Shown: positions 51,905 to 61,228, counted from the stretch's first letter. The stretch is DNA of 64,000 nt from Lacrimispora indolis DSM 755 (GCF_000526995.1 NZ_AZUI01000001.1:2604001-2668000); one strand, 5' to 3'. The notes: generated by a model not told the origin, from the sequence alone. A program made the numbers and translations.

Positions 51905-53260
51905 ATGGGAAAATATTTTGGAACGGACGGATTCCGGGGAGAAGCAAATGTGGAGCTGACAGTGGAGGATGCCTATAAGGTAGGACGTTTTCTGGGCTGG
52001 TACTATGGGCAGAAGAACCCTGAGGAAGTGTGCAGGATCGTCATTGGAAAAGATACAAGGCGCAGCAGCTACATGTTTGAATATTCCCTGGTGGCGGGAC
52101 TTACCGCATCAGGAGCCGATGCATACTTACTTCACGTTACCACTACCCCAAGCGTATCCTATGTGGTGCGCACCGAAGGATTTTCCTGCGGAATCATGAT
52201 TTCCGCCAGCCATAATCCCTATTATGACAACGGGATCAAAGTGATCAACGAAAAGGGCGAAAAGCTGGAAGAGAGCGTTATCATTGAAATTGAAAAGTAT
52301 CTGGATGGGGAAATGGGAGAGCTGCCTTTGGCAAAGCGCGATAAGATCGGCCGTACTGTGGACTTTGCGGCAGGAAGAAACCGGTATATCGGCTACCTGA
52401 TTTCCACAGCAACCAGATCCTTTAAGAACAAAAAGGTGGCTTTAGACTGCGCAAACGGCAGTGCATCTGCTATTGCCAAGAACGTGTTTGACGCCCTGGG
52501 AGCTGAGACTCATGTGATCAGCAATGAACCAAACGGCTTAAACATCAATACGAACTGCGGTTCCACCCATATTGAACAGCTTATGAAGTTTGTAAAAGAG
52601 GTAGGGGCTGACGTTGGCTTCGCCTATGACGGAGATGCGGACCGGTGCATTGCAGTGGATGAAAACGGAGAATTGGTGGATGGAGATGCCATCATGTACA
52701 TTTGCGGTAAGTATATGAAGGAGCAGGGCACTCTTAAGAATAACAAGGTGGTTACCACCATTATGTCCAACTTCGGCTTATACAAGGCATTTGAGCGGGA
52801 AGGCATTGAATATGAGAAAACTGCAGTAGGCGATAAATATGTGTATGAAAACATGGTGACATACGGAAACTGTTTGGGCGGGGAACAGTCCGGCCACATT
52901 ATTTTCAGCAAGCATGCTACCACGGGAGACGGCATCCTGACCTCCTTAAAGGTGATGGAAGTCATTCTGGAAAAGAAGGAGAGCCTTGGGAAACTGGTTT
53001 CCGAGCTTGAGATTTTTCCTCAGGTGCTAAAAAACGTCCGCGTCCACGATAAAACTGCTGCCCAGGAGGATGAGGCGGTTAAGGCTGAAGTGGAAAAGGT
53101 TGCAGAAAGCCTGGGAGACAGCGGAAGGATCCTGCTTCGCCAGTCCGGTACCGAGCCTGTTGTGCGGGTCATGGTGGAAGCTGCTGATATCCATACCTGT
53201 GAGAAATATGTGAACCAGGTGATAGAGATAATGAAAGAGAAAGGCCATCTGCTTTCCTAG
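51905..53260 (+). CDS. glmM: Phosphoglucosamine mutase
   Basis: Converts glucosamine-6-phosphate to glucosamine-1-phosphate for UDP-GlcNAc and cell-wall synthesis. 451 aa. It opens KYFGTDGFRGEAN; the phosphoserine loop is GIMISASHNPYYDNG (about residue 100), the metal site is YDGDADRC (about 243), the sugar loop is GGEQSGH, and the phosphate-binding LRQSGTEPVVRVM is near the end. All present and of normal length. AAGGAG lies before the ATG. Confidence 0.97.
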   Translation: MGKYFGTDGFRGEANVELTVEDAYKVGRFLGWYYGQKNPEEVCRIVIGKDTRRSSYMFEYSLVAGLTASGADAYLLHVTTTPSVSYVVRTEGFSCGIMISASHNPYYDNGIKVINEKGEKLEESVIIEIEKYLDGEMGELPLAKRDKIGRTVDFAAGRNRYIGYLISTATRSFKNKKVALDCANGSASAIAKNVFDALGAETHVISNEPNGLNINTNCGSTHIEQLMKFVKEVGADVGFAYDGDADRCIAVDENGELVDGDAIMYICGKYMKEQGTLKNNKVVTTIMSNFGLYKAFEREGIEYEKTAVGDKYVYENMVTYGNCLGGEQSGHIIFSKHATTGDGILTSLKVMEVILEKKESLGKLVSELEIFPQVLKNVRVHDKTAAQEDEAVKAEVEKVAESLGDSGRILLRQSGTEPVVRVMVEAADIHTCEKYVNQVIEIMKEKGHLLS

Positions 53261-53288
53261 AAGATTGTTAAGAGAATAGAAAGTGATC

Positions 53289-53336
53289 CAAAAGCCGGAA
53301 GATGCTTCCGGTTTTGGCTGCTTTCTATTTTTTTGA
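53289..53336 (+). terminator. Intrinsic terminator after glmM
   Basis: The stem CCAAAAGCCGGAAG/CTTCCGGTTTTGG (one bulge, 3-base loop) is followed by CTGCTTTCTATTTTTTTG. Confidence 0.8.
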
Positions 53337-53348
53337 AAGTATGCGTAA

Positions 53349-53377
53349 TTGTAAATCAGAACATTTCGTGATATGAT
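53349..53377 (+). promoter_or_regulatory. Promoter of the xpaC-telA operon
   Basis: TTGTAA (53349-53354), 17 bases, TATGAT (53372-53377), 43 bases before the start at 53420. Confidence 0.6.
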
Positions 53378-53419
53378 AAAAGTCTGACGCAGCAAAATGT
53401 TTTTGGGAGATCAGGGAAT

Positions 53420-54712
53420 ATGGATAATAGAGAATTTTCAAATTTAGGAGACCAGATCAGGGATTCGGTGCAAAAGGCCATTGATTCCATGGATTTTAAC
53501 CAGCTGAACAGAACCATATCAGATACGGTTAATTCTGCCCTGGAGGAAGCCAGGAGCCAGCTGGTAAAGGGGGCGGATTTTGGTAAGAATCCTCCGCCGG
53601 AAGGTTTTTCCAGCCAAAGAAGGGTAAGAACGGAACGATACCGGAAAACCCAATGGAAGGAAGAACCGGTTCAAGAAGGAGAACGGGAAAGCGGGCCGGG
53701 ATACAAAGCGTTTCAGACCAGCCGGGATGTCCGGAGAAGAAACGGTGATGACCAGGGAGAACTGGTGCAGTTAAATCAGACAGGCCGTGTGGCAGGGATT
53801 TTGTATACGGTGTTTGGCAGCATTGGCATTGGCCTGATATTGCTGTTTCTTTTGATCGTCTGGATCGTGGCGCTGGTGGTAAAACCGGTCATCTGGGCTG
53901 TGGCAGGTTCTACCCTGTTCCTGCTCCTGTTAGGAGGCGCCTCCGGCTTCATGCTCCGTGCAGGCATATCAATCAGGGACCGGCTAAAGAGAGCCAGGAT
54001 CTATGCAAAGCAGTCAGGAAAGCGGATGTACTGCAGCATTGAGGAGCTGGCGGGAAGCATCGGAAGATCACGTGATTTCGTATTAAAAGACGTTCAAAAG
54101 ATGATCAAGCTGGGCATTTTTAAGCAGGCGTATTTAGATGAGCAGAAAACCTGTCTGATTTTAAGTGACAACACCTACAGACAGTATCTGGAATGTCAGA
54201 AAGCCCTTAAGGAAAGAGAGCTTGTGGAGGCCAGTGAAAAGGCAAATGAAGGGACTCCTTCCGATGAAATGAAACAGATGATGGCCGACGGCCAGAATTA
54301 TTTAAGGATATTAAGGGAAGCCAATGACGCCATTCCGGGAGAGGTGATTTCTCAGAAAATTTCCAATCTGGAACAGGTGATCCGCAGGATCTTTGAATCC
54401 GTTTCCAGGCATCCAAGGCGGATTCAGGAGATGGAACGTTTTATGGAGTATTACCTTCCCACAACGGTAAAACTGGTAAATGCATACCGTGATTTTGACA
54501 GCGTGGGATCCCAGGGCGCAAATATTTCTTCCGCTAAGGCGGAGATAGAGAGAACACTTGATACCATAAACCAGGCCTTTGAGCGGCTGCTTGATGATCT
54601 TTACCAGGATGCCGCCTTGGATGTTGCCACAGATGCGTCTGTAATCCAGACCATGTTAAAAAAAGATGGCTGGGCGGAAAGCGATTTTACAGGAGGAACG
54701 AAGAATGAGTAA
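53420..54712 (+). CDS. xpaC: XpaC-family protein (5-bromo-4-chloroindolyl phosphate hydrolysis family)
   Basis: 430 aa. The first 115 residues are polar and charged, with helical repeats (LGDQIRDSVQKAIDSMDFNQ). Two membrane helices follow at about 128-185. The long helical C-terminal domain (about 195-420) includes YCSIEELAGSIGRSRDFVLKD. The family is named after a phosphatase-like phenotype in Bacillus, but its biochemical role is not settled. Its gene pairs with telA in many Firmicutes, as here (8-base overlap), which suggests a membrane complex. Confidence 0.82.
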   Translation: MDNREFSNLGDQIRDSVQKAIDSMDFNQLNRTISDTVNSALEEARSQLVKGADFGKNPPPEGFSSQRRVRTERYRKTQWKEEPVQEGERESGPGYKAFQTSRDVRRRNGDDQGELVQLNQTGRVAGILYTVFGSIGIGLILLFLLIVWIVALVVKPVIWAVAGSTLFLLLLGGASGFMLRAGISIRDRLKRARIYAKQSGKRMYCSIEELAGSIGRSRDFVLKDVQKMIKLGIFKQAYLDEQKTCLILSDNTYRQYLECQKALKERELVEASEKANEGTPSDEMKQMMADGQNYLRILREANDAIPGEVISQKISNLEQVIRRIFESVSRHPRRIQEMERFMEYYLPTTVKLVNAYRDFDSVGSQGANISSAKAEIERTLDTINQAFERLLDDLYQDAALDVATDASVIQTMLKKDGWAESDFTGGTKNE

Positions 54713-55862
54713 AGATATTGAAGAGATGTTAAAGGAAGCGCCGGGGCTGACGCTGGCTCCTCTTGAAGTCAGCGGAACGGAAGAAAACCAGCTGGTGCAA
54801 AGGCCCAGCGCTCTTAAAGCGGTGGAAGAAGTGCCTGGTGTGGACTTAACACCGGAAGAAGAAAGACAAGTAGCCGATTTTTCGGAAAAGATTGATCTAA
54901 AGGATTCCAATCTGATTCTTCAGTATGGTGCAGGCGCACAGAAAAAGATCGCTGATTTTTCCGAAGCAGCCCTTGATAATGTAAAGTCAAAGGATCTGGG
55001 CGAAGTAGGCCAGATGCTGTCAGAGGTGGTTGTGGAGCTTAAGAGCTTTGAGGTGGAAGAGGAAGAAAAGGGGCTTTTCGGCTTTTTCAAAAAAAGCGTA
55101 AACAGGGTAGAGGGCATAAAAGCCAGGTATGCAAAGGCGGAGACCAATGTAAACCAGATCTGCAAGGTCCTTCAGAATCATCAGATCCAGCTGTTAAAGG
55201 ACATTGCCCTTCTGGATAAAATGTATGATTTAAATACCACGTATTTTAAAGAGCTTACCATGTATATCCTGGCGGGAAAAAGAAAACTTGCCAAGGTGCA
55301 GCAGGAAGAGCTTCCGGCACTTTTAGACCGGGCGGCCAAAAGCGGGCTTCCGGAGGACGCCCAGGCGGCCAATGACTTATCTTCCATGCTGAACCGTTTT
55401 GAAAAAAAGCTTCATGATCTGGAGCTGACCCGAATGATATCCATTCAGATGGCTCCCCAGATCCGTCTGGTCCAGAACAATGACACTTTGATGACGGAAA
55501 AGATACAGTCCACTCTGGTGAACACCATTCCTCTCTGGAAGAGCCAGATGGTTCTTGCCATTGGGATCAACCATTCCGAACAGGCTGCAAAGGCCCAGCG
55601 GGAAGTGACGGATATGACCAACGAGCTTTTAAAGAAGAATGCGGAGGTATTAAAGACCGCCACCATTCAGACGGCAAAGGAATCAGAGCGGGGAATCGTG
55701 GACATGGAGACCCTTAAGAAAACAAATGAATCCCTGATAACAACCCTTGATGAAGTGGTACGGATCCAGGCAGATGGCAGGACAAAACGCCGGGAAGCAG
55801 AGGCAGAGTTAAGCCGGATGGAAGGCGAGTTAAAATCCAAGCTTCTGGAGTTGAGCAGATAA
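54705..55862 (+). CDS. telA: TelA-family toxic anion resistance protein
   Basis: 385 aa from ATG 54705, which has AGGAGGAACG before it and overlaps the xpaC end by eight bases. Largely helical, with long coiled-coil-like stretches (ELSRMEGELKSKLLELSR at the end) and the family core QMLSEVVVELKSF, then GLFGFFKKSVNRVEGIKARY. TelA/KlaA proteins are linked to tellurite, antibiotic or envelope-stress resistance; the mechanism is unknown. Coexpressed with xpaC. Confidence 0.9.
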   Translation: MSKDIEEMLKEAPGLTLAPLEVSGTEENQLVQRPSALKAVEEVPGVDLTPEEERQVADFSEKIDLKDSNLILQYGAGAQKKIADFSEAALDNVKSKDLGEVGQMLSEVVVELKSFEVEEEEKGLFGFFKKSVNRVEGIKARYAKAETNVNQICKVLQNHQIQLLKDIALLDKMYDLNTTYFKELTMYILAGKRKLAKVQQEELPALLDRAAKSGLPEDAQAANDLSSMLNRFEKKLHDLELTRMISIQMAPQIRLVQNNDTLMTEKIQSTLVNTIPLWKSQMVLAIGINHSEQAAKAQREVTDMTNELLKKNAEVLKTATIQTAKESERGIVDMETLKKTNESLITTLDEVVRIQADGRTKRREAEAELSRMEGELKSKLLELSR

Positions 55863-55871
55863 ACCGCTTAT

Positions 55872-55918
55872 AAAGACTTGCAGCAGAAAGTTAATTTTCC
55901 TGTTGTAAGTCTTTTTTA
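55872..55918 (+). terminator. Intrinsic terminator after telA
   Basis: A 15-bp stem AAAGACTTGCAGCAG/CTGTTGTAAGTCTTT, with two G-U pairs, is followed by TTTTAG. Its right arm also holds the -35 of the leuA promoter. Confidence 0.8.
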
Positions 55919-55931
55919 GTCGTGCTATAAT
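55903..55931 (+). promoter_or_regulatory. Promoter of leuA
   Basis: TTGTAA (55903-55908), 17 bases, perfect TATAAT (55926-55931). It gives a leader of about 245 bases before leuA. No T-box sequence (such as TGGNACCGCG) is seen in the leader. Confidence 0.6.
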
Positions 55932-55981
55932 AACATAACACTTCACCGTGACACACTATCAGAGCATGGTAGGTGATTTTA

Positions 55982-56158
55982 ATGCAAAGGAATGATGAAA
56001 GATGGGGTTAGACCTATAAAAGCCACGTTGTTCATTGTCAAGAAATACAGCGTGATTTACCGACTCCAAAGCCTGTGATGATTTTTTATGAGACAGAACA
56101 AGGATATTTGTCCTGTTTCAGTAATGAATCCCGGCAGTCCGCCGGACAGGACAGATGA
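55982..56158 (+). other. Leader open frame of leuA with internal TAG
   Basis: ATG 55982 opens MQRNDERWG and then TAG at 56009-56011; the same frame runs on for 48 codons (including CQEIQRDLPTPKPVMIFYET) to TGA at 56156. A moderate ribosome binding site (TAGGTGAT) precedes it. It lies in the leuA leader but has no leucine codon run, so it is not a classic attenuator peptide. It may be a decayed small gene. Low support. Confidence 0.3.
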
Positions 56159-56184
56159 TTAAATGATGATGGAGGAGATAAAAC

Positions 56185-57852
56185 ATGTTGAATTATCAAA
56201 GATATAAAAGAGTACCGGTAGTCAGTTATCCGGAGAGACAATGGCCGTGCAATGAGATTAAGAAAGCGCCGATCTGGTGCAGCGTTGATTTAAGAGATGG
56301 GAACCAGGCCCTTACAGAGCCAATGGTCGTGGAAGAGAAGATCGAGATGTTTGACCTGCTCATAAGACTGGGCTTTAAGGAGATTGAGGTTGGTTTTCCG
56401 GCAGCATCCCAGATTGAATATGATTTCTTAAGGCAGCTTGTGGAACGAAAGCTGATACCTGATGACGTGGTCATCCAGGTTCTGGTCCAGTGCAGGGAGC
56501 ATTTGATCAAAAGGACTTTTGAAGCCCTTCAGGGAGTTAAGAAGTCAATTGTGCATATTTACAATTCTACTTCGACCCTGCAAAGGGATGTGGTTTTCAA
56601 TAAGGGAAGAGACGAGATCAAGGAGATCGCTGTAAACGGTACGGAATGGGTGAAGCAGTATATGCAGGGCTTTGACGGAGAAGTAACCCTTGAATATTCT
56701 CCGGAAAGCTTTACGGGAACAGAGCTGGATTTTGCTCTGGATGTTTGTACAGCCGTTCAGGAAACCTGGGGTGCATCACCGGATAAAAAGATCATCTTTA
56801 ATCTTCCTTCAACCGTGGAGATGACGACTCCCAACGTTTATGCAGATCAGATTGAATGGATGAATGCCCATTTCAAGAACCGGGACAGCATTATTTTAAG
56901 TGTTCACCCCCACAATGACCGGGGAACCGGCATTGCGGCCACAGAACTTGCCCTGCTGGCAGGAGCCGACCGGGTGGAAGGCACACTGTTAGGAAACGGT
57001 GAGCGGACCGGTAATGTGGACATTTTAACGGTGGCATACAATATGTTCTCTCAGGGGATCAATCCGGAGCTTCACATTGAAAATATCCGTGAGATCGTTG
57101 ACGTATATGAGCGCTGCACCAAGATGGAGGTGGAGCCAAGACATCCATATGCAGGAAAGCTTGTTTTTACCGCTTTTTCCGGTTCTCATCAGGATGCCAT
57201 CAACAAGGGCATGAAGGCCATGCGGGACAGGAACAATTCCTATTGGGAGGTTCCTTACCTGCCCATCGATCCGTCAGATATCGGCAGGCAGTATGAGCCT
57301 ATTGTGCGGATCAACAGCCAGTCCGGCAAGGGCGGCGTAGCCTTTGTCATGGATACCTTCTACGGTTTCAAGCTTCCAAAGGGAATGCACAAGGAGTTTG
57401 CAGACGTGATTCAGGCCATTTCCGAGAGACAGGGTGAGGTAGCTCCCGAACAGATCCTTGATGAGTTCAGAAACCACTACACGGAGAAGAAAGAACCGAT
57501 CCACTTCCGCAAATGCCAGATTACTGAGGCGGAGGACGAGGTGGAATTCTCAACCCTTGCCAAAGTCCGCTATACGGATCACGGCGTAGAGAAGATCTTC
57601 GAGGGAGTAGGAAACGGACCCATCGATGCGGTGCAGAAGGGCCTGGAAAAAGAACTTGGCATCGAGATCCGGGTTCTGGATTACTACGAGCATGCTCTTG
57701 CTTCCGGTTCCGGAGCACAGGCAGCTTCCTATATCCACCTGTTGGATGTGAAGACAGGAAAGGCTACTTATGGTGTGGGAATCAGTTCCAACATCACAAG
57801 AGCATCCATCCGCGGCATCTTCAGCGCGGTCAACCGGTTATTCTATTCATAA
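56185..57852 (+). CDS. leuA: 2-isopropylmalate synthase
   Basis: First committed step of leucine synthesis: acetyl-CoA plus 2-ketoisovalerate. 555 aa, the long form found in Actinobacteria and Clostridia. The catalytic TIM barrel has WCSVDLRDGNQAL at the start and the metal-binding HPHNDRGTG (HxH) near residue 235, then GTLLGNGERTGNVD. The C-terminal LeuA dimer/allosteric domain (about 430-555) contains the glycine-rich GNGPIDAVQKGLE, where leucine feedback acts. AGGAGAT precedes the ATG. Single-gene unit with its own promoter and terminator. Confidence 0.95.
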   Translation: MLNYQRYKRVPVVSYPERQWPCNEIKKAPIWCSVDLRDGNQALTEPMVVEEKIEMFDLLIRLGFKEIEVGFPAASQIEYDFLRQLVERKLIPDDVVIQVLVQCREHLIKRTFEALQGVKKSIVHIYNSTSTLQRDVVFNKGRDEIKEIAVNGTEWVKQYMQGFDGEVTLEYSPESFTGTELDFALDVCTAVQETWGASPDKKIIFNLPSTVEMTTPNVYADQIEWMNAHFKNRDSIILSVHPHNDRGTGIAATELALLAGADRVEGTLLGNGERTGNVDILTVAYNMFSQGINPELHIENIREIVDVYERCTKMEVEPRHPYAGKLVFTAFSGSHQDAINKGMKAMRDRNNSYWEVPYLPIDPSDIGRQYEPIVRINSQSGKGGVAFVMDTFYGFKLPKGMHKEFADVIQAISERQGEVAPEQILDEFRNHYTEKKEPIHFRKCQITEAEDEVEFSTLAKVRYTDHGVEKIFEGVGNGPIDAVQKGLEKELGIEIRVLDYYEHALASGSGAQAASYIHLLDVKTGKATYGVGISSNITRASIRGIFSAVNRLFYS

Positions 57853-57858
57853 AAATAT

Positions 57859-57895
57859 CAGGGCCAGCCTTTATAAAAAGGCTGGCCCTGTTTTG
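57859..57895 (+). terminator. Intrinsic terminator after leuA
   Basis: A perfect 13-bp stem CAGGGCCAGCCTT/AAGGCTGGCCCTG is followed by TTTTGG. It separates leuA from the convergent LacI gene. Confidence 0.85.
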
Positions 57896-57916
57896 GCATT
57901 TTGGGTGAAAACCATA

Positions 57917-58924
57917 TCAGATTTTTGCTGTGGATTCCCTGATCACCAGCTCTGCATCCAGGATCAGGGATTTGGGGGAGCTGGAGGGATTTTCCATCAT
58001 TTCCAGCAGCATTTCACAGGCAGTATACCCAAGCTGTAAGCGGGGCTGGTTGACGGTTGTGATGGAAGGGCAGGTCATTGTGGAAAACTCTATGTTGTCA
58101 AAGCCAACCACCATAATATCCCTGGGCACATTGAGCTTAAACCGTTTTGCGGCCCTGATGACGGCGGCTGCAAAAATGTCGGAGGCCACAAAAAAGGCAT
58201 TGGGCCTTGGCTCACTGTTTAGCAGGCGGCAGATGGCGGCATAGGCCATCTGGTAGTTGATCTCAGGAAGCTGTATGATCCAGTTTTGCGGCACGGAAAT
58301 TTCCGCCTTTTTTAAGGCACTTAAATATCCTTCCTGCCGTTGTACTGCATATTTAAAGCTTAAGGGTCCGTTGATCAGGGCGATCTTATTGCAGCCGCAG
58401 TTGCATAAATATCCGGTGGCAGTTTCTGCTGCAGAGAAGTCGTCAATGCTGACATAGGGATATCCGGAGGCATCCTCGTTGTATTCGCAGCACTGCACCA
58501 AAGGGGTGATGGCGCGTATCTGTTTCAGCTGTTCTTCCGATGCCCGGTTTAAAAGAATAGAACCGGCGGCGTTGACCCGGTGGAGCAGGTTACAGAAGGT
58601 GCGGATGGAGCCTCGGTCCAGAGGGGATTCATTGATGAGCAAGTGGCAGCCATGGGCTTTTGCCGAAACTCTCGCCCCCTTTATGACCTCCTGGTAGAAC
58701 ACATTTTCAATTCCTGGAATATTCAAAACGATCAGCGGCTGTTCTTCGATGGACGGCGGAGCCGTGGATTCAAATGCATAACCAAGGGCGGCCATGGCGC
58801 TTTCCACCCGTTTGGCGGTATCGGCCTTTACCTGCTCCCTGTGGTTTAACACGCGGGAGACAGTGGCCGGTGAAACTCCTGCCTGTCTGGCAATTTCTTC
58901 AATTGTAATTTTCTCCTGTTTCAT
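57917..58924 (-). CDS. LacI-family regulator of the downstream sugar operon
   Basis: 335 aa. Helix-turn-helix ITIEEIARQAGVSPATVSRV at residues 5-24, then a binding-protein-like effector domain (SVVVVGFDN type: IMVVGFDNIEFST, then TTVNQPRLQLG) and the usual IREST end. It is transcribed away from the dehydrogenase-ABC operon, and two LacI-type palindromes lie in the gap, so it very likely controls that operon and itself. Confidence 0.92.
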   Translation of the reverse strand: MKQEKITIEEIARQAGVSPATVSRVLNHREQVKADTAKRVESAMAALGYAFESTAPPSIEEQPLIVLNIPGIENVFYQEVIKGARVSAKAHGCHLLINESPLDRGSIRTFCNLLHRVNAAGSILLNRASEEQLKQIRAITPLVQCCEYNEDASGYPYVSIDDFSAAETATGYLCNCGCNKIALINGPLSFKYAVQRQEGYLSALKKAEISVPQNWIIQLPEINYQMAYAAICRLLNSEPRPNAFFVASDIFAAAVIRAAKRFKLNVPRDIMVVGFDNIEFSTMTCPSITTVNQPRLQLGYTACEMLLEMMENPSSSPKSLILDAELVIRESTAKI

Positions 58925-58987
58925 TCCCCGTTCTCCCTCAGTACGTTATTTACTTTGTTTATATCATGAGTAAGTCCTGTTGTAAAT

Positions 58988-59017
58988 AAAAAGTTTTCAT
59001 AACTTTGAAAACTTTTC
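58988..59017. promoter_or_regulatory. Paired LacI-type operators
   Basis: AAAAGTTTTC (58989-58998) and GAAAACTTTT (59007-59016) are exact inverted copies 8 bases apart. Each arm also lies within its own short palindrome of the form GAAAACTTTTC, a plausible LacI-family half-operator. Located between the LacI gene and the sugar operon promoter. Confidence 0.6.
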
Positions 59018-59109
59018 AGAAAAGCAGGGGCATGATTGTGCAGATTGTTTATATTATCACAATAAAATATGGGGATAACATGGAAAAACTATTAATAACG
59101 CCCAAAAAC

Positions 59110-59138
59110 TTGAAAAAAGACTGTGAAAATGTTAAAAT
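59110..59138 (+). promoter_or_regulatory. Promoter of the sugar catabolic operon
   Basis: TTGAAA (59110-59115), 17 bases, TAAAAT (59133-59138), 69 bases before the dehydrogenase start. Confidence 0.6.
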
Positions 59139-59206
59139 CACCTTGAAAAAATGAAAGAAATGAAAGCCATATGAAAACCAATCGGAAGAGGAAAAGAGAG
59201 GAAGCT

Positions 59207-60253
59207 ATGAAGGTAGGAATCATTGGGTGCGGCAGGATCGCACAGACGAGACATATCCCTGAATATGCGGAACATCCCGGAGCCCAGATCGTTGGCTATT
59301 ATGATTTCAATGAGGAGAGGGCAAAGGAGCTGGCTGCAGTTCATGGAGGAAAGGTATATGATTCCGCAGATGCCCTGCTGGCGGACCGGGGAATTGATGC
59401 GGTGAGCGTTTGCACGGCCAATCACACTCATGCTGAGATTTCCGTCAAAGCTCTTCGGTCAGGTAAGCATGTGCTGTGTGAAAAGCCCATGGCAGTAAGC
59501 CTGGAGGAGTGCAGGGCAATGGTGCACGCTGCTGCGGAGAACAACCGGCAGCTGATGATCGGGCAGAATCAAAGGTTTGCCAGGGCACATGCAAGGGCAA
59601 AGGAGCTTCTTTCAGAGGGGCTGATCGGAAATGTCCTGACATTTAAGACCACATTCGGTCACGGAGGGCCGGAAACATGGAGCATAGACGGCGGCGCCAA
59701 CAGCTGGTTTTTTGATAAAGAGAGGGCAGCCATGGGAGCCATGGCTGATTTAGGAGTCCATAAGACGGACTTAATCCAGTTCCTGCTGGGGCAGAAGGTA
59801 GCGGCTGTGACAGCCCGGATGCTTACACTGGATAAGAGAAACGGGGCAGGAGAGCTGATCGGCGTAGATGACAACGCCATCTGCATCTATGAAATGGAGC
59901 ATGGCGCCATAGGAACCATGACTGCCAGCTGGACCTATTACGGCAGGGAAGATAATTCCACGGTTCTTTACGGAACCAAGGGGATCATGAAGATCTATGA
60001 GGATCCTGACCATTCCATTTCCGTTGTTTTAAAAAATGGGGAACAAATTTTATTCGACATCGATAAGATGCAGACCAATGACAATCAGACCAAATCCGGA
60101 ATCATTGATGCATTTGTGGATGCCCTGGAAGCGGGGACAGAAGTGCCGGTCAGCGGGGCCGATGTGCTAAACGCCATGGAAGCCGTGTTTGCCTGCCAGG
60201 AGTCCAGCAGGGAGAAACGAAGGATTGTGATCAGGGAAAAGGGGGAGAGATAG
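59207..60253 (+). CDS. Gfo/Idh/MocA-family sugar dehydrogenase
   Basis: 348 aa from ATG 59207 (MKVGIIGCGRIAQ), with AGAGAGGAAG before it; an upstream in-frame ATG at 59171 is rejected. The N-terminal Rossmann domain has GIIGCGRIA; the conserved CEKPMAVSLEEC holds the catalytic-site Lys, and the C-terminal domain has the AMGAMADLGVHKTDL segment with the substrate His. It oxidises or epimerises a sugar or inositol-like compound. The TIM-barrel isomerase starts two bases later, so they act in one pathway; the exact substrate is not readable. Confidence 0.9.
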   Translation: MKVGIIGCGRIAQTRHIPEYAEHPGAQIVGYYDFNEERAKELAAVHGGKVYDSADALLADRGIDAVSVCTANHTHAEISVKALRSGKHVLCEKPMAVSLEECRAMVHAAAENNRQLMIGQNQRFARAHARAKELLSEGLIGNVLTFKTTFGHGGPETWSIDGGANSWFFDKERAAMGAMADLGVHKTDLIQFLLGQKVAAVTARMLTLDKRNGAGELIGVDDNAICIYEMEHGAIGTMTASWTYYGREDNSTVLYGTKGIMKIYEDPDHSISVVLKNGEQILFDIDKMQTNDNQTKSGIIDAFVDALEAGTEVPVSGADVLNAMEAVFACQESSREKRRIVIREKGER

Positions 60254-60254
60254 A

Positions 60255-61169
60255 ATGAAACTGGGATTTGTCAGCGCGATTCTGGCTGAATGGAACTTTG
60301 AGGAAATGATCGATACGGCGGCAGACATGGGGTTCCAGTGTGTGGAAGTGGCCTGCTGGCCCAGGGGAAAGGCGGAACGCAGGTATGCGGGCGTCAGCCA
60401 CATTGACGTGGATTCTCTGACAGAGGAAAAGGCGGCATACATAGGGAACTACTGCAAAGAACGGAATGTAGAGATTTCCGCCCTTGCCTTTTATCCCAAT
60501 GTAATGGAAGGGGATGAGGAAAAGAGGCAGGCTAATATTTCCCATCTAAAGAAAGTCATTGATGCCAGCGCTGTGCTGGGAGTCGGACTTGTGACCACCT
60601 TTATCGGCAGAGACCAGACAAAGACCGTGGAGGAGAACTTAGATCTGGTGAAAGAATTATGGCCGCCCATCCTTGCCCATGCAGAGGAAAAGGGGGTAAG
60701 AATCGCCATTGAAAACTGCCCCATGCTGTTTGGCAGAGAGCAGTGGCCAGGCGGGCAGAATCTGATGACAACGCCTGCGATCTGGGAAAAGATTTTTGAG
60801 ATCCTGCCAAATGAAAACCTTGGGATTAATTATGACCCCTCTCATTTTATCTGGCAGATGATAGATTACATCCAGCCTCTTTACCAGTTTCAGAAGAAAA
60901 TCTTCCACGTTCATTATAAGGACATTAAACTGTATGAAGATAAGCTGAAAAAAGTAGGTACCATGGCATATCCTCTGGCCTATATGTCACCCAAGCTTCC
61001 TGGTCTTGGCGATGTGGACTGGGGAAAATATGTCAGCGCATTGACGGATATCGGGTATGACGGGTTTACCTGCATTGAAGTGGAAGATCAGGCGTTTGAG
61101 GGCTCAAGAGAAAAGATCCTGGACAGCTTAAAGCTGTCTAAGAAATATATGGACCAGTTTATCATTTAG
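60255..61169 (+). CDS. Sugar phosphate isomerase/epimerase (AP endonuclease 2-like TIM barrel)
   Basis: 304 aa. It opens MKLGFVSAILAEWNFEEMID; metal-site features include VEVACWPRG (Glu), IAIENCPMLFG (Glu near 152), NYDPSHFIWQ (Asp/His), HVHYKDIKLY (His) and GFTCIEVEDQAF (Glu near 280). This is the set used by IolE/IolI- and epimerase-type enzymes. It probably isomerises the product of the dehydrogenase. Same operon as the dehydrogenase and the ABC importer. Confidence 0.88.
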   Translation: MKLGFVSAILAEWNFEEMIDTAADMGFQCVEVACWPRGKAERRYAGVSHIDVDSLTEEKAAYIGNYCKERNVEISALAFYPNVMEGDEEKRQANISHLKKVIDASAVLGVGLVTTFIGRDQTKTVEENLDLVKELWPPILAHAEEKGVRIAIENCPMLFGREQWPGGQNLMTTPAIWEKIFEILPNENLGINYDPSHFIWQMIDYIQPLYQFQKKIFHVHYKDIKLYEDKLKKVGTMAYPLAYMSPKLPGLGDVDWGKYVSALTDIGYDGFTCIEVEDQAFEGSREKILDSLKLSKKYMDQFII

Positions 61170-61228
61170 GTTGAGGTAGTAAAATTGCTTTAATAGAGAA
61201 GGAAAATGTAAAAGGAGGAATCAGTAAT

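Noticed and set aside
55932..56184. T-box riboswitch in the leuA leader
   Set aside because: No TGGNACCGCG-like T-box sequence, no specifier-loop features and no terminator/antiterminator pair could be found.
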